Origin: Arcanobacterium haemolyticum DSM 20595
GTDB lineage: Bacteria > Actinomycetota > Actinomycetes > Actinomycetales > Actinomycetaceae
Reading direction: 5' to 3'
NCBI RefSeq assembly: GCF_000092365.1
Contig: NC_014218.1
Span: 1,116,001-1,180,000, forward strand
DNA: 64,000 nucleotides
A program made the translations under genes and the position numbers. Shown piece by piece: positions 1 through 8,646 of the stretch. Position 1 is the first letter of the stretch. Each line of letters starts with the position of its first letter. The notes beneath the pieces were generated by a model. That model was not told the origin of the DNA. It did no database searches and saw nothing but the letters and a program-made list of their open reading frames with translations.

Positions 1-2
1 TT

Positions 3-599
3 ATGAGTATCACCGCAGGTTCTTTAAATTTTCTTCTTCCCGTGATTGAACGGCTTACGCGGCTTCCGGGGCGCATGCTTGCGATTGCGTCTGGGTGCGT
101 GAGCGGTTTGGCGCTTCTTGTGGGTTGGGGTGCTGGGCGTTCGTCTGGCACCGTGTGGGGTTGGTGGCCGTTCGTGATGGCGCTTGTTTTCGCGGGTTTC
201 GTGGGGCTTTTTGCTGTGTTGCGGTTCCGTTTGGCGCGGGCTGTGGATGCCACGATTGACCGGTTGACTACCGCCGCAACAGGTACGTCTGACGTGACGG
301 TGTTGAATGAAGACGGTAGCGTTGTGGGTACGTCTCATTCGTTCGACGACGAAGTTGCGCGTGTACAAGCCGCTCAACGCCATGCCGATGCGGCACGCGA
401 GGCTGCCAATAAGCGTCCTGTATTTCTTCCTCGGATTGAAGCGGCTCAGCGGGCTGCGATTGCTGGGGCTGGCGGCGTGGAGAAGGCTCCTTATCTTAAA
501 GATGATCTGCGGCTGACTATCGTGAGTGCTGTGATGAGTCTGGCCGCGATTCCTGTAGGTATTTTCCTCATATTCGTTGGAATAATTATTTGGCTCTAG
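3..599 (+). CDS. hypothetical membrane protein
   Basis: A 198-residue protein that I do not recognise as a named family. Two hydrophobic segments lie near residues 25-45 and 52-75, followed by a charged, Ala-rich cytoplasmic-looking stretch (about 76-165), and then a third membrane segment at the very C-terminus (about 172-198). The stop codon lies 20 nt before the PH-domain gene, so the two are probably cotranscribed and perhaps act together at the membrane. The ATG lies at the window edge, so its ribosome binding site cannot be inspected and a start further upstream is possible. Confidence 0.6.
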   Translation: MSITAGSLNFLLPVIERLTRLPGRMLAIASGCVSGLALLVGWGAGRSSGTVWGWWPFVMALVFAGFVGLFAVLRFRLARAVDATIDRLTTAATGTSDVTVLNEDGSVVGTSHSFDDEVARVQAAQRHADAAREAANKRPVFLPRIEAAQRAAIAGAGGVEKAPYLKDDLRLTIVSAVMSLAAIPVGIFLIFVGIIIWL

Positions 600-619
600 G
601 GTGTGGCAGAATCTCTACT

Positions 620-1120
620 ATGGCTTTACCAGAAAAACTTCTTGGCCGTGATGAACACGTTATCCGGCACATGCATGAACATCCGAAGGCTCTCTTTTGG
701 AACGCCTGCGCGCTTATTGTTGTGCTTGCACTACTAGTTGTTGGCATTCTCTACATGCCAGAGCGCTTCACTCCGTGGGGTGCGTGGGCTATTGCTGGCG
801 TGGCGGCCGTTGCCGTACTTTTCGTATGGGGTATTCCGTGGCTCAAGTGGGTAACGACGACCTCCACGATCACCACTCGCCGAATCATTACTCGTAGCGG
901 TATTTTTTCTAAAACTGGCCACGATATTCCTCTCTCCCGTATTTCTAACGTGGCCTACGAACACGATTTCATCGATCGGATTTTTGGCGCCGGCACGCTT
1001 ATATTGGAAACTTCTGCTGGAAATCCGTTGGAGCTTCACGATGTGCCTAACGTGGAACGCCTTCACGTTGAACTCACCGAGCTTCTTTTTAATACCGAAC
1101 GTGAAGAATCGGATCAGTAA
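620..1120 (+). CDS. PH domain-containing membrane protein (bPH2/YdbS type)
   Basis: A 166-residue protein with two membrane segments near residues 24-46 and 54-74, followed by a bacterial PH-like (DUF304/bPH2) domain from about 75 to 155. The domain is recognisable by the run TTRRIITRSGIF and the following DIPLSRISNV, a typical start for this fold. Such proteins are common actinobacterial membrane proteins of unclear function. I chose the ATG at 620. A TTG 30 nt earlier would overlap the preceding gene and has no better ribosome binding site. It ends 2 nt before the next gene, which suggests one transcript. Confidence 0.75.
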   Translation: MALPEKLLGRDEHVIRHMHEHPKALFWNACALIVVLALLVVGILYMPERFTPWGAWAIAGVAAVAVLFVWGIPWLKWVTTTSTITTRRIITRSGIFSKTGHDIPLSRISNVAYEHDFIDRIFGAGTLILETSAGNPLELHDVPNVERLHVELTELLFNTEREESDQ

Positions 1121-1122
1121 CG

Positions 1123-1716
1123 ATGAGCTTGTGGAATCGTCTTTCTCATGTTCTGATCGACCTTGGCGTTGGCGCGTTGAAGAGCGCACTTTCGTCGTCA
1201 TCTTCGTCTCCACGTTCGGCTGGTTCAACATCTCATCGAACAGAAAAACCAGCCCACACCCCCTCGCCTGGCACAACGCTACCCAGCCCTTACGAACACG
1301 CGATTGATTATGATGTGCGTACGCTCGGGATGCCGCGTTTCGCCTACAATCCAGTGCGAAACGACGCACCTGATCCGGGTGAAGTCGTATGGACTTGGGT
1401 GCCATATGAAGAAAACGATGGCCGTGGCAAAGATCGCCCCGTACTGGTTGCAGCGATGTACGGCCCTGATCACGTGGTATTTGCACAAACTACCTCAAAG
1501 GATCACGATCGCGATGCTGCCGATGAAGCCCGTTGGGGCAGGTATTGGATGGATATTGGTTCCGGGCCGTGGGATGCCAAGCGGCGCGATTCAGAGGTTC
1601 GTTTGAACCGGCTGATGATCGTGCACGTGGATCAGATTCGCCGTACTGGCGGCCAGATTGATCGGGCTATCTTTGAGCGCGTTGTGGCTGGGATCAAAAA
1701 GCATCTTTGTGCGTGA
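1123..1716 (+). CDS. PemK/MazF-like protein, no antitoxin nearby
   Basis: A 197-residue protein whose C-terminal part (about 85-195) has the PemK/MazF look: GEVVWTWVPYEEN near the start of the domain, then GKDRPVLV, the strand-turn that typifies this family of ribonuclease toxins and their relatives. The first 60 residues are a Ser/Pro-rich low-complexity linker. No antitoxin-sized gene lies next to it; upstream is the PH-domain gene (2-nt gap) and downstream is rpsT. Chromosomal solitary PemK-like proteins occur in actinobacteria and may not be toxins. Fold assignment is fairly secure; activity is inference. Confidence 0.65.
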   Translation: MSLWNRLSHVLIDLGVGALKSALSSSSSSPRSAGSTSHRTEKPAHTPSPGTTLPSPYEHAIDYDVRTLGMPRFAYNPVRNDAPDPGEVVWTWVPYEENDGRGKDRPVLVAAMYGPDHVVFAQTTSKDHDRDAADEARWGRYWMDIGSGPWDAKRRDSEVRLNRLMIVHVDQIRRTGGQIDRAIFERVVAGIKKHLCA

Positions 1717-1756
1717 TCCGTTCCACGATAACTTGGCAGAACTAGAGAGGGTGACC

Positions 1757-1923
1757 TGCTAGACTGGGCTACGGACTTTCTTTACCTGGTCGGGTAGGAA
1801 GTCCGGCCTCGATTCATAACCACGGGTGTCCCCACGCCTTACAGTCCGGATCAGGCAAGCCCTCACCGACCGTATTCCTTCGCGAATGCCAACAAGCATT
1901 CACGAGAAATGAAAGAGATTCAC
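1757..1923 (+). promoter_or_regulatory. rpsT promoter and structured leader
   Basis: An extended -10 element, TGC followed by TAGACT, lies at 1757-1765; a candidate -35 (TTGGCA, 1733-1738) is too far away at 21 nt to count. The roughly 150-nt leader can form a hairpin between GGACTTTC (1773-1780) and GGAAGTCC (1797-1804). Ribosomal protein genes are often autoregulated through their leaders, but no known S20-binding motif was recognised here. Confidence 0.45.
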
Positions 1924-2190
1924 GTGGCAAATATTAAGTCCCAGAAGAAGCGCATCAAGACCAACGAAAAGCGCCGTGTCCGCAACCAGGCCTACAAGTC
2001 CGAGCTCAAGACGCTCGTTCGTAAGACCCGCGAAGCAATCGCCACCGGCGATGCTGAGGCTGCAACCGACGCTCTCAAGGTTGCCAGCCGCAAGCTGGAC
2101 AAGGCTGTTTCGAAGGGTATTATCCACAAGAACCAGGCTGCTAACCGTAAGTCGAAGCTCGCCGTTCAGGTAGCTAAGCTCGGTAAGTGA
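1924..2190 (+). CDS. rpsT: 30S ribosomal protein S20
   Basis: Ribosomal protein S20, which binds 16S rRNA early in 30S assembly. The mature N-terminus begins [17 protein letters not shown], the family signature, and the protein is Lys/Arg-rich throughout, of the usual length (88 residues). The start is the GTG at 1924, preceded by AAAGAG at good spacing. The ATG at 1909 would add five non-conserved residues and overlap that ribosome binding site. The gene stands alone with its own leader and a strong terminator. Confidence 0.97.
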   Translation: MANIKSQKKRIKTNEKRRVRNQAYKSELKTLVRKTREAIATGDAEAATDALKVASRKLDKAVSKGIIHKNQAANRKSKLAVQVAKLGK

Positions 2191-2205
2191 GCTCGCGTTT
2201 AACGC

Positions 2206-2238
2206 AAAAGGGCGTGGCCTTCAGGCCACGCCCTTTTT
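2206..2238. terminator. bidirectional terminator between rpsT and pntB
   Basis: An 11-bp perfect stem, GGGCGTGGCCT / AGGCCACGCCC with a 2-nt loop, flanked by A4 on the left and T5 on the right. It can therefore end both rpsT (+) and the convergent pntAB transcript (-). Confidence 0.9.
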
Positions 2239-2286
2239 ATATCCGCTTGTGTCTTCGCCTGGATTCATTTTCGTCAGAGCACCTGT

Positions 2287-3738
2287 TTAGAGCGCGCTAA
2301 TGATGTCCTCTACGGTCTTCTTGGCATCGCCAAGAAGCATGTCAGTGTTTTCGTTGAAGAAGAGTGGGTTTTGCACGCCTGCATAGCCGGCATTGCCCAT
2401 GGAACGCTTGAATGCGATAACACGGGTTGCTTCCCATACTTTCACCACTGGCATACCGGCAATTGGAGATCCTGGTTCTTGTGCTGCAGGGTTCACTGTA
2501 TCGTTGGCGCCGATAACAAGAACAACATCGACGTCGCCAAAGTCATCGTTAATTTCGTCCATTTCTAGCACGATATCGTATGGCACCTTAGCTTCGGCAA
2601 GAAGCACGTTCATGTGCCCTGGCAAACGGCCTGCTACTGGGTGGATGGCGAACTTGACGTCAATACCTAGTGCGCGAAGTTTCGATGTCAGATCAGCAAC
2701 CGGGTACTGTGCTTGAGCTACGGCCATACCGTAACCGGGCGTGATCACTACCGATTTAGCGTTCTTGAGCATCCGGGCAACGTCTGCTGCCGAAACTTCA
2801 GTATGGGTACCATAATCGCGGGCTTCGCTTGTGCCCGCTGGTGCCGCACCAAAACCGCCAAGGATAACGGACACGAAGGAACGGTTCATTGCCTGGCACA
2901 TGATGTAGGACAGGTAGGCACCGGAGGAACCGACCAACGCACCTGTGATAATCAGCAGATCGTTATTCAACGTGAAACCAGCCATTGCCGCTGCCCATCC
3001 GGAATATGAGTTCAGCATTGATACAACAACAGGCATATCGCCACCGCCGATGGCGGCAACCAAGTGGAAGCCGAGGGCAAGCGAAACGAAGGTGAGGATG
3101 ATCAACGGAATGAGGCCTGAAGCCAACGAAGTGGAATTAACTAGCCACACGATCAGCAAGAAAGACACAGCGAGCGCACCGGCGTTGAGCCAGTTGCGCC
3201 CAGGCAAGGTCATAGGTGCTCCACCCATCTTTCCTGACAGTTTCAGGTAAGCCACGATTGATCCCGTCAATGTGACGGCGCCAATGAACACAGCCAAGCC
3301 GACTTCACCTAAATGGAAGCCCGATCCTGGCATGCCACCTGGCTGAATGATGAATGAATTGTAGCCAACAAGAACTGCGGCCAGACCAACGAAGGAATGC
3401 AACAGAGCGATGAGTTCTGGCATGCCCGTCATTTCAACGTTGCGTGCTTTGTAGATACCGATAGCACCGCCAATACCCATGGCAAGCAAGGTGAGGATCA
3501 CAGTAGTTACTGGAGCTTGTGCCCCATCGAATGCTACGATCACCGTGGCAATCAGTGCCAGTGCCATACCGATCACGCCGAGTTGATTTCCTCGGCTTGC
3601 CGTTGCCTGGCGTGAGAGCCCTGCAAGGGCCAAGATGAAGAGCAGTGCGGCAACAATGTAGGCCACCGATTGAAGTTGGTGCGTCCATGAAGGAACAAAA
3701 TCGAGATTAGTCAAAGTCATGATATCCATCGTTGTCAT
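2287..3738 (-). CDS. pntB: NAD(P) transhydrogenase subunit beta
   Basis: Beta subunit of the proton-translocating nicotinamide nucleotide transhydrogenase, which uses proton-motive force to make NADPH from NADH and NADP+. The protein has 483 residues. The first two thirds are membrane helices (domain II), and the C-terminal third is the NADP(H)-binding domain III with [15 protein letters not shown] and, further on, [12 protein letters not shown], both family hallmarks. The start ATG follows AAGGAG, which lies inside the last codons of pntA (3-nt gap), so translation is probably coupled. The same gene layout and a similar size as in E. coli. Confidence 0.97.
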   Translation of the reverse strand: MTTMDIMTLTNLDFVPSWTHQLQSVAYIVAALLFILALAGLSRQATASRGNQLGVIGMALALIATVIVAFDGAQAPVTTVILTLLAMGIGGAIGIYKARNVEMTGMPELIALLHSFVGLAAVLVGYNSFIIQPGGMPGSGFHLGEVGLAVFIGAVTLTGSIVAYLKLSGKMGGAPMTLPGRNWLNAGALAVSFLLIVWLVNSTSLASGLIPLIILTFVSLALGFHLVAAIGGGDMPVVVSMLNSYSGWAAAMAGFTLNNDLLIITGALVGSSGAYLSYIMCQAMNRSFVSVILGGFGAAPAGTSEARDYGTHTEVSAADVARMLKNAKSVVITPGYGMAVAQAQYPVADLTSKLRALGIDVKFAIHPVAGRLPGHMNVLLAEAKVPYDIVLEMDEINDDFGDVDVVLVIGANDTVNPAAQEPGSPIAGMPVVKVWEATRVIAFKRSMGNAGYAGVQNPLFFNENTDMLLGDAKKTVEDIISAL

Positions 3739-3741
3739 GGG

Positions 3742-5274
3742 TTAGCTCCTTGTGAACATCTTGAGCATACGGTCTGTCACCATAAAGCCACCAAAGATGT
3801 TAATTGATGCAACGATTACGGCGATGAACGCAAGGATTTGGACCAAAATTGATGCACTGGCCATCTGGGTTAGTGCACCTACAACTATGATTCCGGAAAT
3901 AGCGTTTGTTACGGACATCAAAGGTGTGTGGAGCGAGTGGGTAACCGACGTGATTACGTAGAAGCCCACCACGCATGCCAACGCAAACACCATGAAATGG
4001 CTTGTCATTCCTGCAGGAGCAGCGTAGATCAGCGCGATAAACATGCCCGCCGCGGCAAGCATCCACCAGTATGTGGCTAGCCAGCTCTTTTCGTGAACTG
4101 GTTCAGGCGCGGGCACCTCCACTGGCGCCGGCTTTGCAGCAGGCGCAGCCGACACCTTCACAGGAGGCGGCGGGAACATAATCTTCCCATCCAAAGTCAC
4201 AGTCATTTGCCGCACGATGACGTCGTCAAGATCCAAGTGAAGCTGACCGTCTTTGTTCGGCGTGGTGAGCTTGAAGAAATTGACAATGTTTTGGCCGAAT
4301 AGTTGGGATGCCTGTGCCGGTAGCTTCACCGAGTAATCGGTGTGCCCAACGATAATCACACCATTGTCTGTAGTAATCACAGATCCTGGGACGGTCAGTT
4401 CACAGTTTCCGCCATTCGCAGCGGCCAAATCTACGATCACAGATCCAGGCTTCATGCCGGCCACGGCTTCCGCAGAGAGCAAGATCGGTGCTTTCCTGCC
4501 AGGAATATTCGCGGTAGTAATAACGATGTCGGATACTGCAGCCTGTTCAGCATAGAGTTTTTCAGCAGCATGTGCCTGTTCTTGGCTCATTTCCTTCGCG
4601 TACCCATCGGAAGATTCTTGGGCAGGGGCTGGGATGCCTATGAAAGAGGCGCCCATGGATTCGATTTGTTCAGCAACTTCTGCACGAACATCAGTAGCAT
4701 TCACTATGGCACCCATGGAGTTAGCGGTGCCAATCGCAGCCAGGCCGGCCACGCCAGCACCAATCACATAGACGGTGGCAGGTGGTACTTTTCCGGCAGC
4801 AGTCACCTGCCCATTAAACAAACGCCCAAAGTTAGCAGCAGCTTCAATTACGGCACGGTATCCGGCAAGGTTTGCCATGGAAGAAAGCACGTCCAGTGAT
4901 TGCGCACGCGAAATACGCGGAACCATATCCATGGCAAGCCCGGTAATTCCACGTTCTGCCAGATCGTTCAGCGTATCTGGGTGAGCTGCTGGTGCCATGC
5001 GCGAAATGAGTGTGGCACCATTCTTCATAAGGTTACGTTGTTCCGCAGGTGGAGTATCTAGGGTGAGAACGATGTCCGCTCCCCACGCGTCAGGGCCACC
5101 AACGATTCTTGCTCCTGCTGCTTCATATTGAGAATCAGGGTAGCTAGCGCGATTCCCTGCGCCTTGTTCAATAACAACGTCATATCCGAGTTTCACCAGT
5201 TTGGCGGCGGTATCGGGGGTTGTGGACACGAGCGCTTGCTGCGCGTGCGGTTCTTTTGGTACACCTATTCGCAC
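3742..5274 (-). CDS. pntA: NAD(P) transhydrogenase subunit alpha
   Basis: Alpha subunit of the transhydrogenase. Its 510 residues match the E. coli PntA length. The N-terminal NAD(H)-binding domain I begins [12 protein letters not shown] and contains the Rossmann motif [15 protein letters not shown]. After a Pro/Ala-rich linker (near residues 375-395) come four membrane helices of domain II. The start is GTG at 5274, preceded by AAAGGAG at proper spacing. It forms a two-gene operon with pntB, transcribed away from holA. The single-chain alpha subunit contrasts with the three-gene form found in some bacteria. Confidence 0.96.
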   Translation of the reverse strand: MRIGVPKEPHAQQALVSTTPDTAAKLVKLGYDVVIEQGAGNRASYPDSQYEAAGARIVGGPDAWGADIVLTLDTPPAEQRNLMKNGATLISRMAPAAHPDTLNDLAERGITGLAMDMVPRISRAQSLDVLSSMANLAGYRAVIEAAANFGRLFNGQVTAAGKVPPATVYVIGAGVAGLAAIGTANSMGAIVNATDVRAEVAEQIESMGASFIGIPAPAQESSDGYAKEMSQEQAHAAEKLYAEQAAVSDIVITTANIPGRKAPILLSAEAVAGMKPGSVIVDLAAANGGNCELTVPGSVITTDNGVIIVGHTDYSVKLPAQASQLFGQNIVNFFKLTTPNKDGQLHLDLDDVIVRQMTVTLDGKIMFPPPPVKVSAAPAAKPAPVEVPAPEPVHEKSWLATYWWMLAAAGMFIALIYAAPAGMTSHFMVFALACVVGFYVITSVTHSLHTPLMSVTNAISGIIVVGALTQMASASILVQILAFIAVIVASINIFGGFMVTDRMLKMFTRS

Positions 5275-5310
5275 CTTGTCTCCTTTCGGCGAATCTACTT
5301 TCTGACTTTA

Positions 5311-5327
5311 CCCTCCGAATCTGAGGG
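5311..5327 (-). terminator. weak hairpin after holA
   Basis: A 5-bp stem CCCTC / GAGGG lies directly after the holA stop codon and before pntA. There is no convincing T-run, so it may only partly end the comEA-comEC-holA transcript. Confidence 0.3.
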
Positions 5328-6293
5328 CTATCCACGTATTTTCCGGGCGCGTCCAACATCTAAGATGCCTCGTTCGAGTGCATATTCAGGATCTCTTGAT
5401 CCGCCCTTAACATCGGCATCGGCTTTGGCAATGGCTGATATAGCAACGGCAAGCCCGGCAGGAGTCCATCCGCGCAAGTCCCGTTTAGCCCGCTCTGCCA
5501 TCCAAGGGACTATGCTCACTTTGACGTCGATTCCATCGGATCTCTGCCCTAAAATGTGAGCCATCGTTCGTAATTTAGAAGCAATGGCACCAAGGATTGC
5601 GGTGGGGCTGGCGCCAGTCGCGAGCGCGTGCCGTGCTAGTTTGACTGCTTCTCCGATGTTTCCGACGATGAGCGCGTCTGCTACGTTGAAGCCTTTTGCT
5701 TCGATTCGGCCGGCAAAGTAGGTGTGGACGTTGTCTTCTCCGATGAGTCCGTGGACGTCTGCAAGGAGTTGTTGGACGGCTGCGAGGAGTTCGCGGAGGT
5801 CTGATCCTACGGCTTCGATGAGTGCACCGATTGCTTCGGGGGTCATTTTGCGGCCGGCGGCGCGGATGTCTGCCATGACTGCTTGGGTTTTGTCGCGTTG
5901 GTTTTTGACTGCGGAGATTGTGGTGGTTGGGATGTTGTGTTTTTTGAGTGCGGTGAGGACTTTTTTGCCTTTGACTCCCCCGTTGTGTTGCAGAATGAGT
6001 ACGACGTCTGGTTCTGGTTGGGTGAGGTAGGTGAGGATGTCGTCTTGAAAGGCCGCGTTGAGGTTTTCTAGGTTGGGCACGATGAGGAGGCGCCGTTCTC
6101 CGAAGAGTGAGGGGGACGCGATGGCGGAGAGGTATCCGGGGCCATAGGTTTGCGCATCGATATCGGTTACTTCTGTGTTGGGATCGATGCTGCGCGCTTG
6201 ACGTTTGAGGAGCGTAATGGCGCGTTCGGCGTAGACGGGTTCCCCTGACTGTATGAGGACGATTGGCGCAAGTTGAATAGTATCCCAGGTCAT
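5328..6293 (-). CDS. holA: DNA polymerase III subunit delta
   Basis: Delta subunit of the clamp-loader complex, which opens the beta sliding clamp. The 321-residue protein starts MTWDTIQLAPIVLIQSGEP, has the typical YAERAI segment of a degenerate AAA+ fold, FGERRLLIVPNLENL (clamp-opening region) and a C-terminal helical domain. The ATG at 6293 is 4 nt after the comEC stop. An earlier in-frame ATG (6317) overlaps comEC and lies in a 21-nt duplication. It is placed downstream of comEA and comEC, an arrangement common in bacteria. Confidence 0.92.
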   Translation of the reverse strand: MTWDTIQLAPIVLIQSGEPVYAERAITLLKRQARSIDPNTEVTDIDAQTYGPGYLSAIASPSLFGERRLLIVPNLENLNAAFQDDILTYLTQPEPDVVLILQHNGGVKGKKVLTALKKHNIPTTTISAVKNQRDKTQAVMADIRAAGRKMTPEAIGALIEAVGSDLRELLAAVQQLLADVHGLIGEDNVHTYFAGRIEAKGFNVADALIVGNIGEAVKLARHALATGASPTAILGAIASKLRTMAHILGQRSDGIDVKVSIVPWMAERAKRDLRGWTPAGLAVAISAIAKADADVKGGSRDPEYALERGILDVGRARKIRG

Positions 6294-6297
6294 TGTT

Positions 6298-7728
6298 CTA
6301 GTATCCCACGTTCGCATGGCGTATTTCTCTCTTGCGTAGTTGTTTCGCGATGATGAGCACTAGTGAAATTATCGCGACGTTGGTGAGTGTTGAAAGGAGC
6401 GTTGGGAGAGTCAAGGTTGGGAGATTTTCGACGACGACGCCTATCCACCATGTGCATAAGCCGCTTATTGACAGGAGGATCGTTCCGAAAGCTGGCAGGA
6501 GAGGTGCGATGATTCCTCCGCCGAGTCCGAGGATGGTGAGTGGGGCTATGACTGGGGCAACAATGGCGTTGGCAATGATGGAGAGGACTGATACGGTTTC
6601 TTGGATGTTGATGAGTAGCGGGACGGTTGCGATGCCAGCGAGGAATGGTATGGCGATTGCTTCTGCTATGGGCCGAGGCATGATAGTAGTGAGGTGGTTG
6701 CGTAAGGGAGCTCCTCCGATGACGATTGCTGCTACAGCTACTGTGGAGAGTTGGAATCCTAGGCTGCGAACTAGCCGTGGATCGGTAAGAGACGCATAGA
6801 TGACGGTGAGGCACAGGAGCGGCAGTGCCGTGGCACAGTAGCGTAGCCCTATCCCGATACTCAGTAGACAGCCCATCATGACTGCACGAGTGACCGAGGG
6901 CTCCGGCGATACGAGCGTAGTGAGTATGTATGTAGCGCATAGCGCGCCACCGCCTGCGAGGTAGCGCCATCGTTGCCCAATCATCATGAGGGCTAAACCA
7001 ATTGTAAGAGAGACGTGTGCTCCGGATACCGCGGTGAGATGAGATAATCCGAGCGAACGCATCGCATCTTTTATTCGCCGTGGTAACAATGAATCGTCTC
7101 CCAGAGCAACACCAGGAATAAGCGCATCATCGTGTGTTCGCGTGGATTGAGCAAAATTAACGAGGGCACGATGAACCTGCCCTACATATGTGTACCAGCC
7201 GTGTGCAGATCCAATACGAGACACATTGCGAGCTTTTATCAGTCCTTCACAAAAATCTCCCGGCCACGGTTCTTCCATCTTCCCCGTGATAACCACAGAA
7301 TCGTAGCGTCGAAGATCTGTGCGGTCCGTGAGTTTTACTCGTACGATAGATTCTTGCCGGTGTGTATCGTGACCTGTAGTGACGGTTTGTGTACGAAGAA
7401 TAAAATCGAGTCCTCGAGCGCTTCGCATCGGGTGCGATGCCACGGTTCCGTGAAGAACCACTAGAGTTTGGGTACGTTGTGCTTGACCAAGTGGGCTAGA
7501 AGCCGACGACGTTCCCCACACGAACGACGTGGTTGCACTACACAGTGCACACACTCCCCCAAGAACTACCGTACGGCCAATCACCGGGTAACGCTTCCCT
7601 ATCACAAGCCCAAACAGTAACGTGGCAAGTGCTCCACCGAATATGAACGGCAGAATTGTCAACGGAGAGCACGCCACCATCATGACTATCACTGCCGGCA
7701 AAGCAAGCCGATAATCCTGCCCAGCCAT
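6298..7728 (-). CDS. comEC: ComEC/Rec2-family DNA uptake channel, lacking the beta-lactamase-like domain
   Basis: Predicted membrane channel for uptake of single-stranded DNA in competence. The 476-residue protein has N-terminal membrane helices, an OB-like segment (about 85-175) and the Competence domain, marked by LGLSHLTAVSGAHVSL, with many further helices to the C-terminus. The metallo-beta-lactamase-like C-terminal domain present in longer ComEC proteins is absent; the reading frame simply ends, without sign of a frameshift, and holA follows 4 nt later. Its ATG overlaps the comEA stop (TAATG). Confidence 0.88.
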   Translation of the reverse strand: MAGQDYRLALPAVIVMMVACSPLTILPFIFGGALATLLFGLVIGKRYPVIGRTVVLGGVCALCSATTSFVWGTSSASSPLGQAQRTQTLVVLHGTVASHPMRSARGLDFILRTQTVTTGHDTHRQESIVRVKLTDRTDLRRYDSVVITGKMEEPWPGDFCEGLIKARNVSRIGSAHGWYTYVGQVHRALVNFAQSTRTHDDALIPGVALGDDSLLPRRIKDAMRSLGLSHLTAVSGAHVSLTIGLALMMIGQRWRYLAGGGALCATYILTTLVSPEPSVTRAVMMGCLLSIGIGLRYCATALPLLCLTVIYASLTDPRLVRSLGFQLSTVAVAAIVIGGAPLRNHLTTIMPRPIAEAIAIPFLAGIATVPLLINIQETVSVLSIIANAIVAPVIAPLTILGLGGGIIAPLLPAFGTILLSISGLCTWWIGVVVENLPTLTLPTLLSTLTNVAIISLVLIIAKQLRKREIRHANVGY

Positions 7729-8543
7729 TACGGCCCCACTCGCACATGGTCACGGATACGTTCGATCGTCTTCTCCCCGATCCCACTAATCCGAGTCAAA
7801 TCATCGACCGCGGCAAACTTTCCGTTCTTTTCCCTCCACTGCACAATCGCAGCCGCAGTAGCGGGCCCAATCCCTGGAACCGTTTGTAGTTCGGTGGCGC
7901 TCGCGGTATTGATATCGATTCCGTTACTCGCGGGTGTCGATGCGGGCTGAGACGCGTCGTTTGTTGGGGCTTCCCCGACGCTCGCAACGTGAATATGTTC
8001 CCCGTCCGTTACGCGAGCTGCCAAATTGATCCGAACCATATCGGCATGTTCTGTGGGCCCACCTGCGGCTTGAACAGCATCATGTATACGCGAAGAATCA
8101 GGTATAGTCACCACGCCAGGCTGATGAACGGCTCCTGAAACATAAACAGTGAGTGTACTCGGTTCTTCGGGTTTCACAGGCACAGGAGGTTGGCGCGGTT
8201 GTGCAGGCCCGGTTTCTTCTTCCACAGTTTCTTGCTGAGCATGAACATGATCTGGAGTTTGAATCATCGTGGACATAACCACCACGAGCGCAACTAGAAC
8301 CACGCCTATCGCGATGATTCGTGCAGCTTGAGGGCCAACCTCAAAGCGTGCTGGCACACGCCGATGCGGAGTCAATGCACTGATATCATCCCCGCCTCCC
8401 ATGGCAAGTGCTGCCGATGTTAATGAGTGGATTCGAGACATGGAGGAACCGCGCTTCGTATCTTGTGAATCCGTGTATCCGATACGATGCCGAGGTGATC
8501 TGCGAAGTGGCCGTGTAGAACGCCGAGGAGGTGGTTCAGTCAT
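7728..8543 (-). CDS. comEA: ComEA-like helix-hairpin-helix DNA-binding protein
   Basis: Predicted membrane-anchored DNA receptor for transformation. One transmembrane segment (IIAIGVVLVALVVV) follows a basic N-terminal region. Next come an acidic Pro-rich linker, a SLBB-like domain (LTVYVSGAVHQPGVV), and a C-terminal double helix-hairpin-helix with DINTASATELQTVPGIGPATA. The start is uncertain. The ATG at 8543 has a -10-like CATACT exactly 6 nt upstream, fitting a leaderless mRNA. The ATGs at 8582 and 8441 are alternatives, and none has a clear Shine-Dalgarno. The stop overlaps comEC by one base. Confidence 0.85.
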   Translation of the reverse strand: MTEPPPRRSTRPLRRSPRHRIGYTDSQDTKRGSSMSRIHSLTSAALAMGGGDDISALTPHRRVPARFEVGPQAARIIAIGVVLVALVVVMSTMIQTPDHVHAQQETVEEETGPAQPRQPPVPVKPEEPSTLTVYVSGAVHQPGVVTIPDSSRIHDAVQAAGGPTEHADMVRINLAARVTDGEHIHVASVGEAPTNDASQPASTPASNGIDINTASATELQTVPGIGPATAAAIVQWREKNGKFAAVDDLTRISGIGEKTIERIRDHVRVGP

Positions 8544-8634
8544 AGTTTGAGTATGCCGCACGGCGTCGTCGTCGAAAATCATCTGTGGATAAAAAACGCG
8601 TTAACGCAAACGGTGGAAAACTCGTCATCACACG

Positions 8635-8646
8635 TACAATGTCTGT
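8635..8646 (+). promoter_or_regulatory. promoter of a leaderless mRNA
   Basis: A -10 hexamer TACAAT (8635-8640) is followed by exactly 6 nt and then the ATG of the HerA-like gene, which has no Shine-Dalgarno. Transcription would begin at or next to the A of the ATG. Confidence 0.6.
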
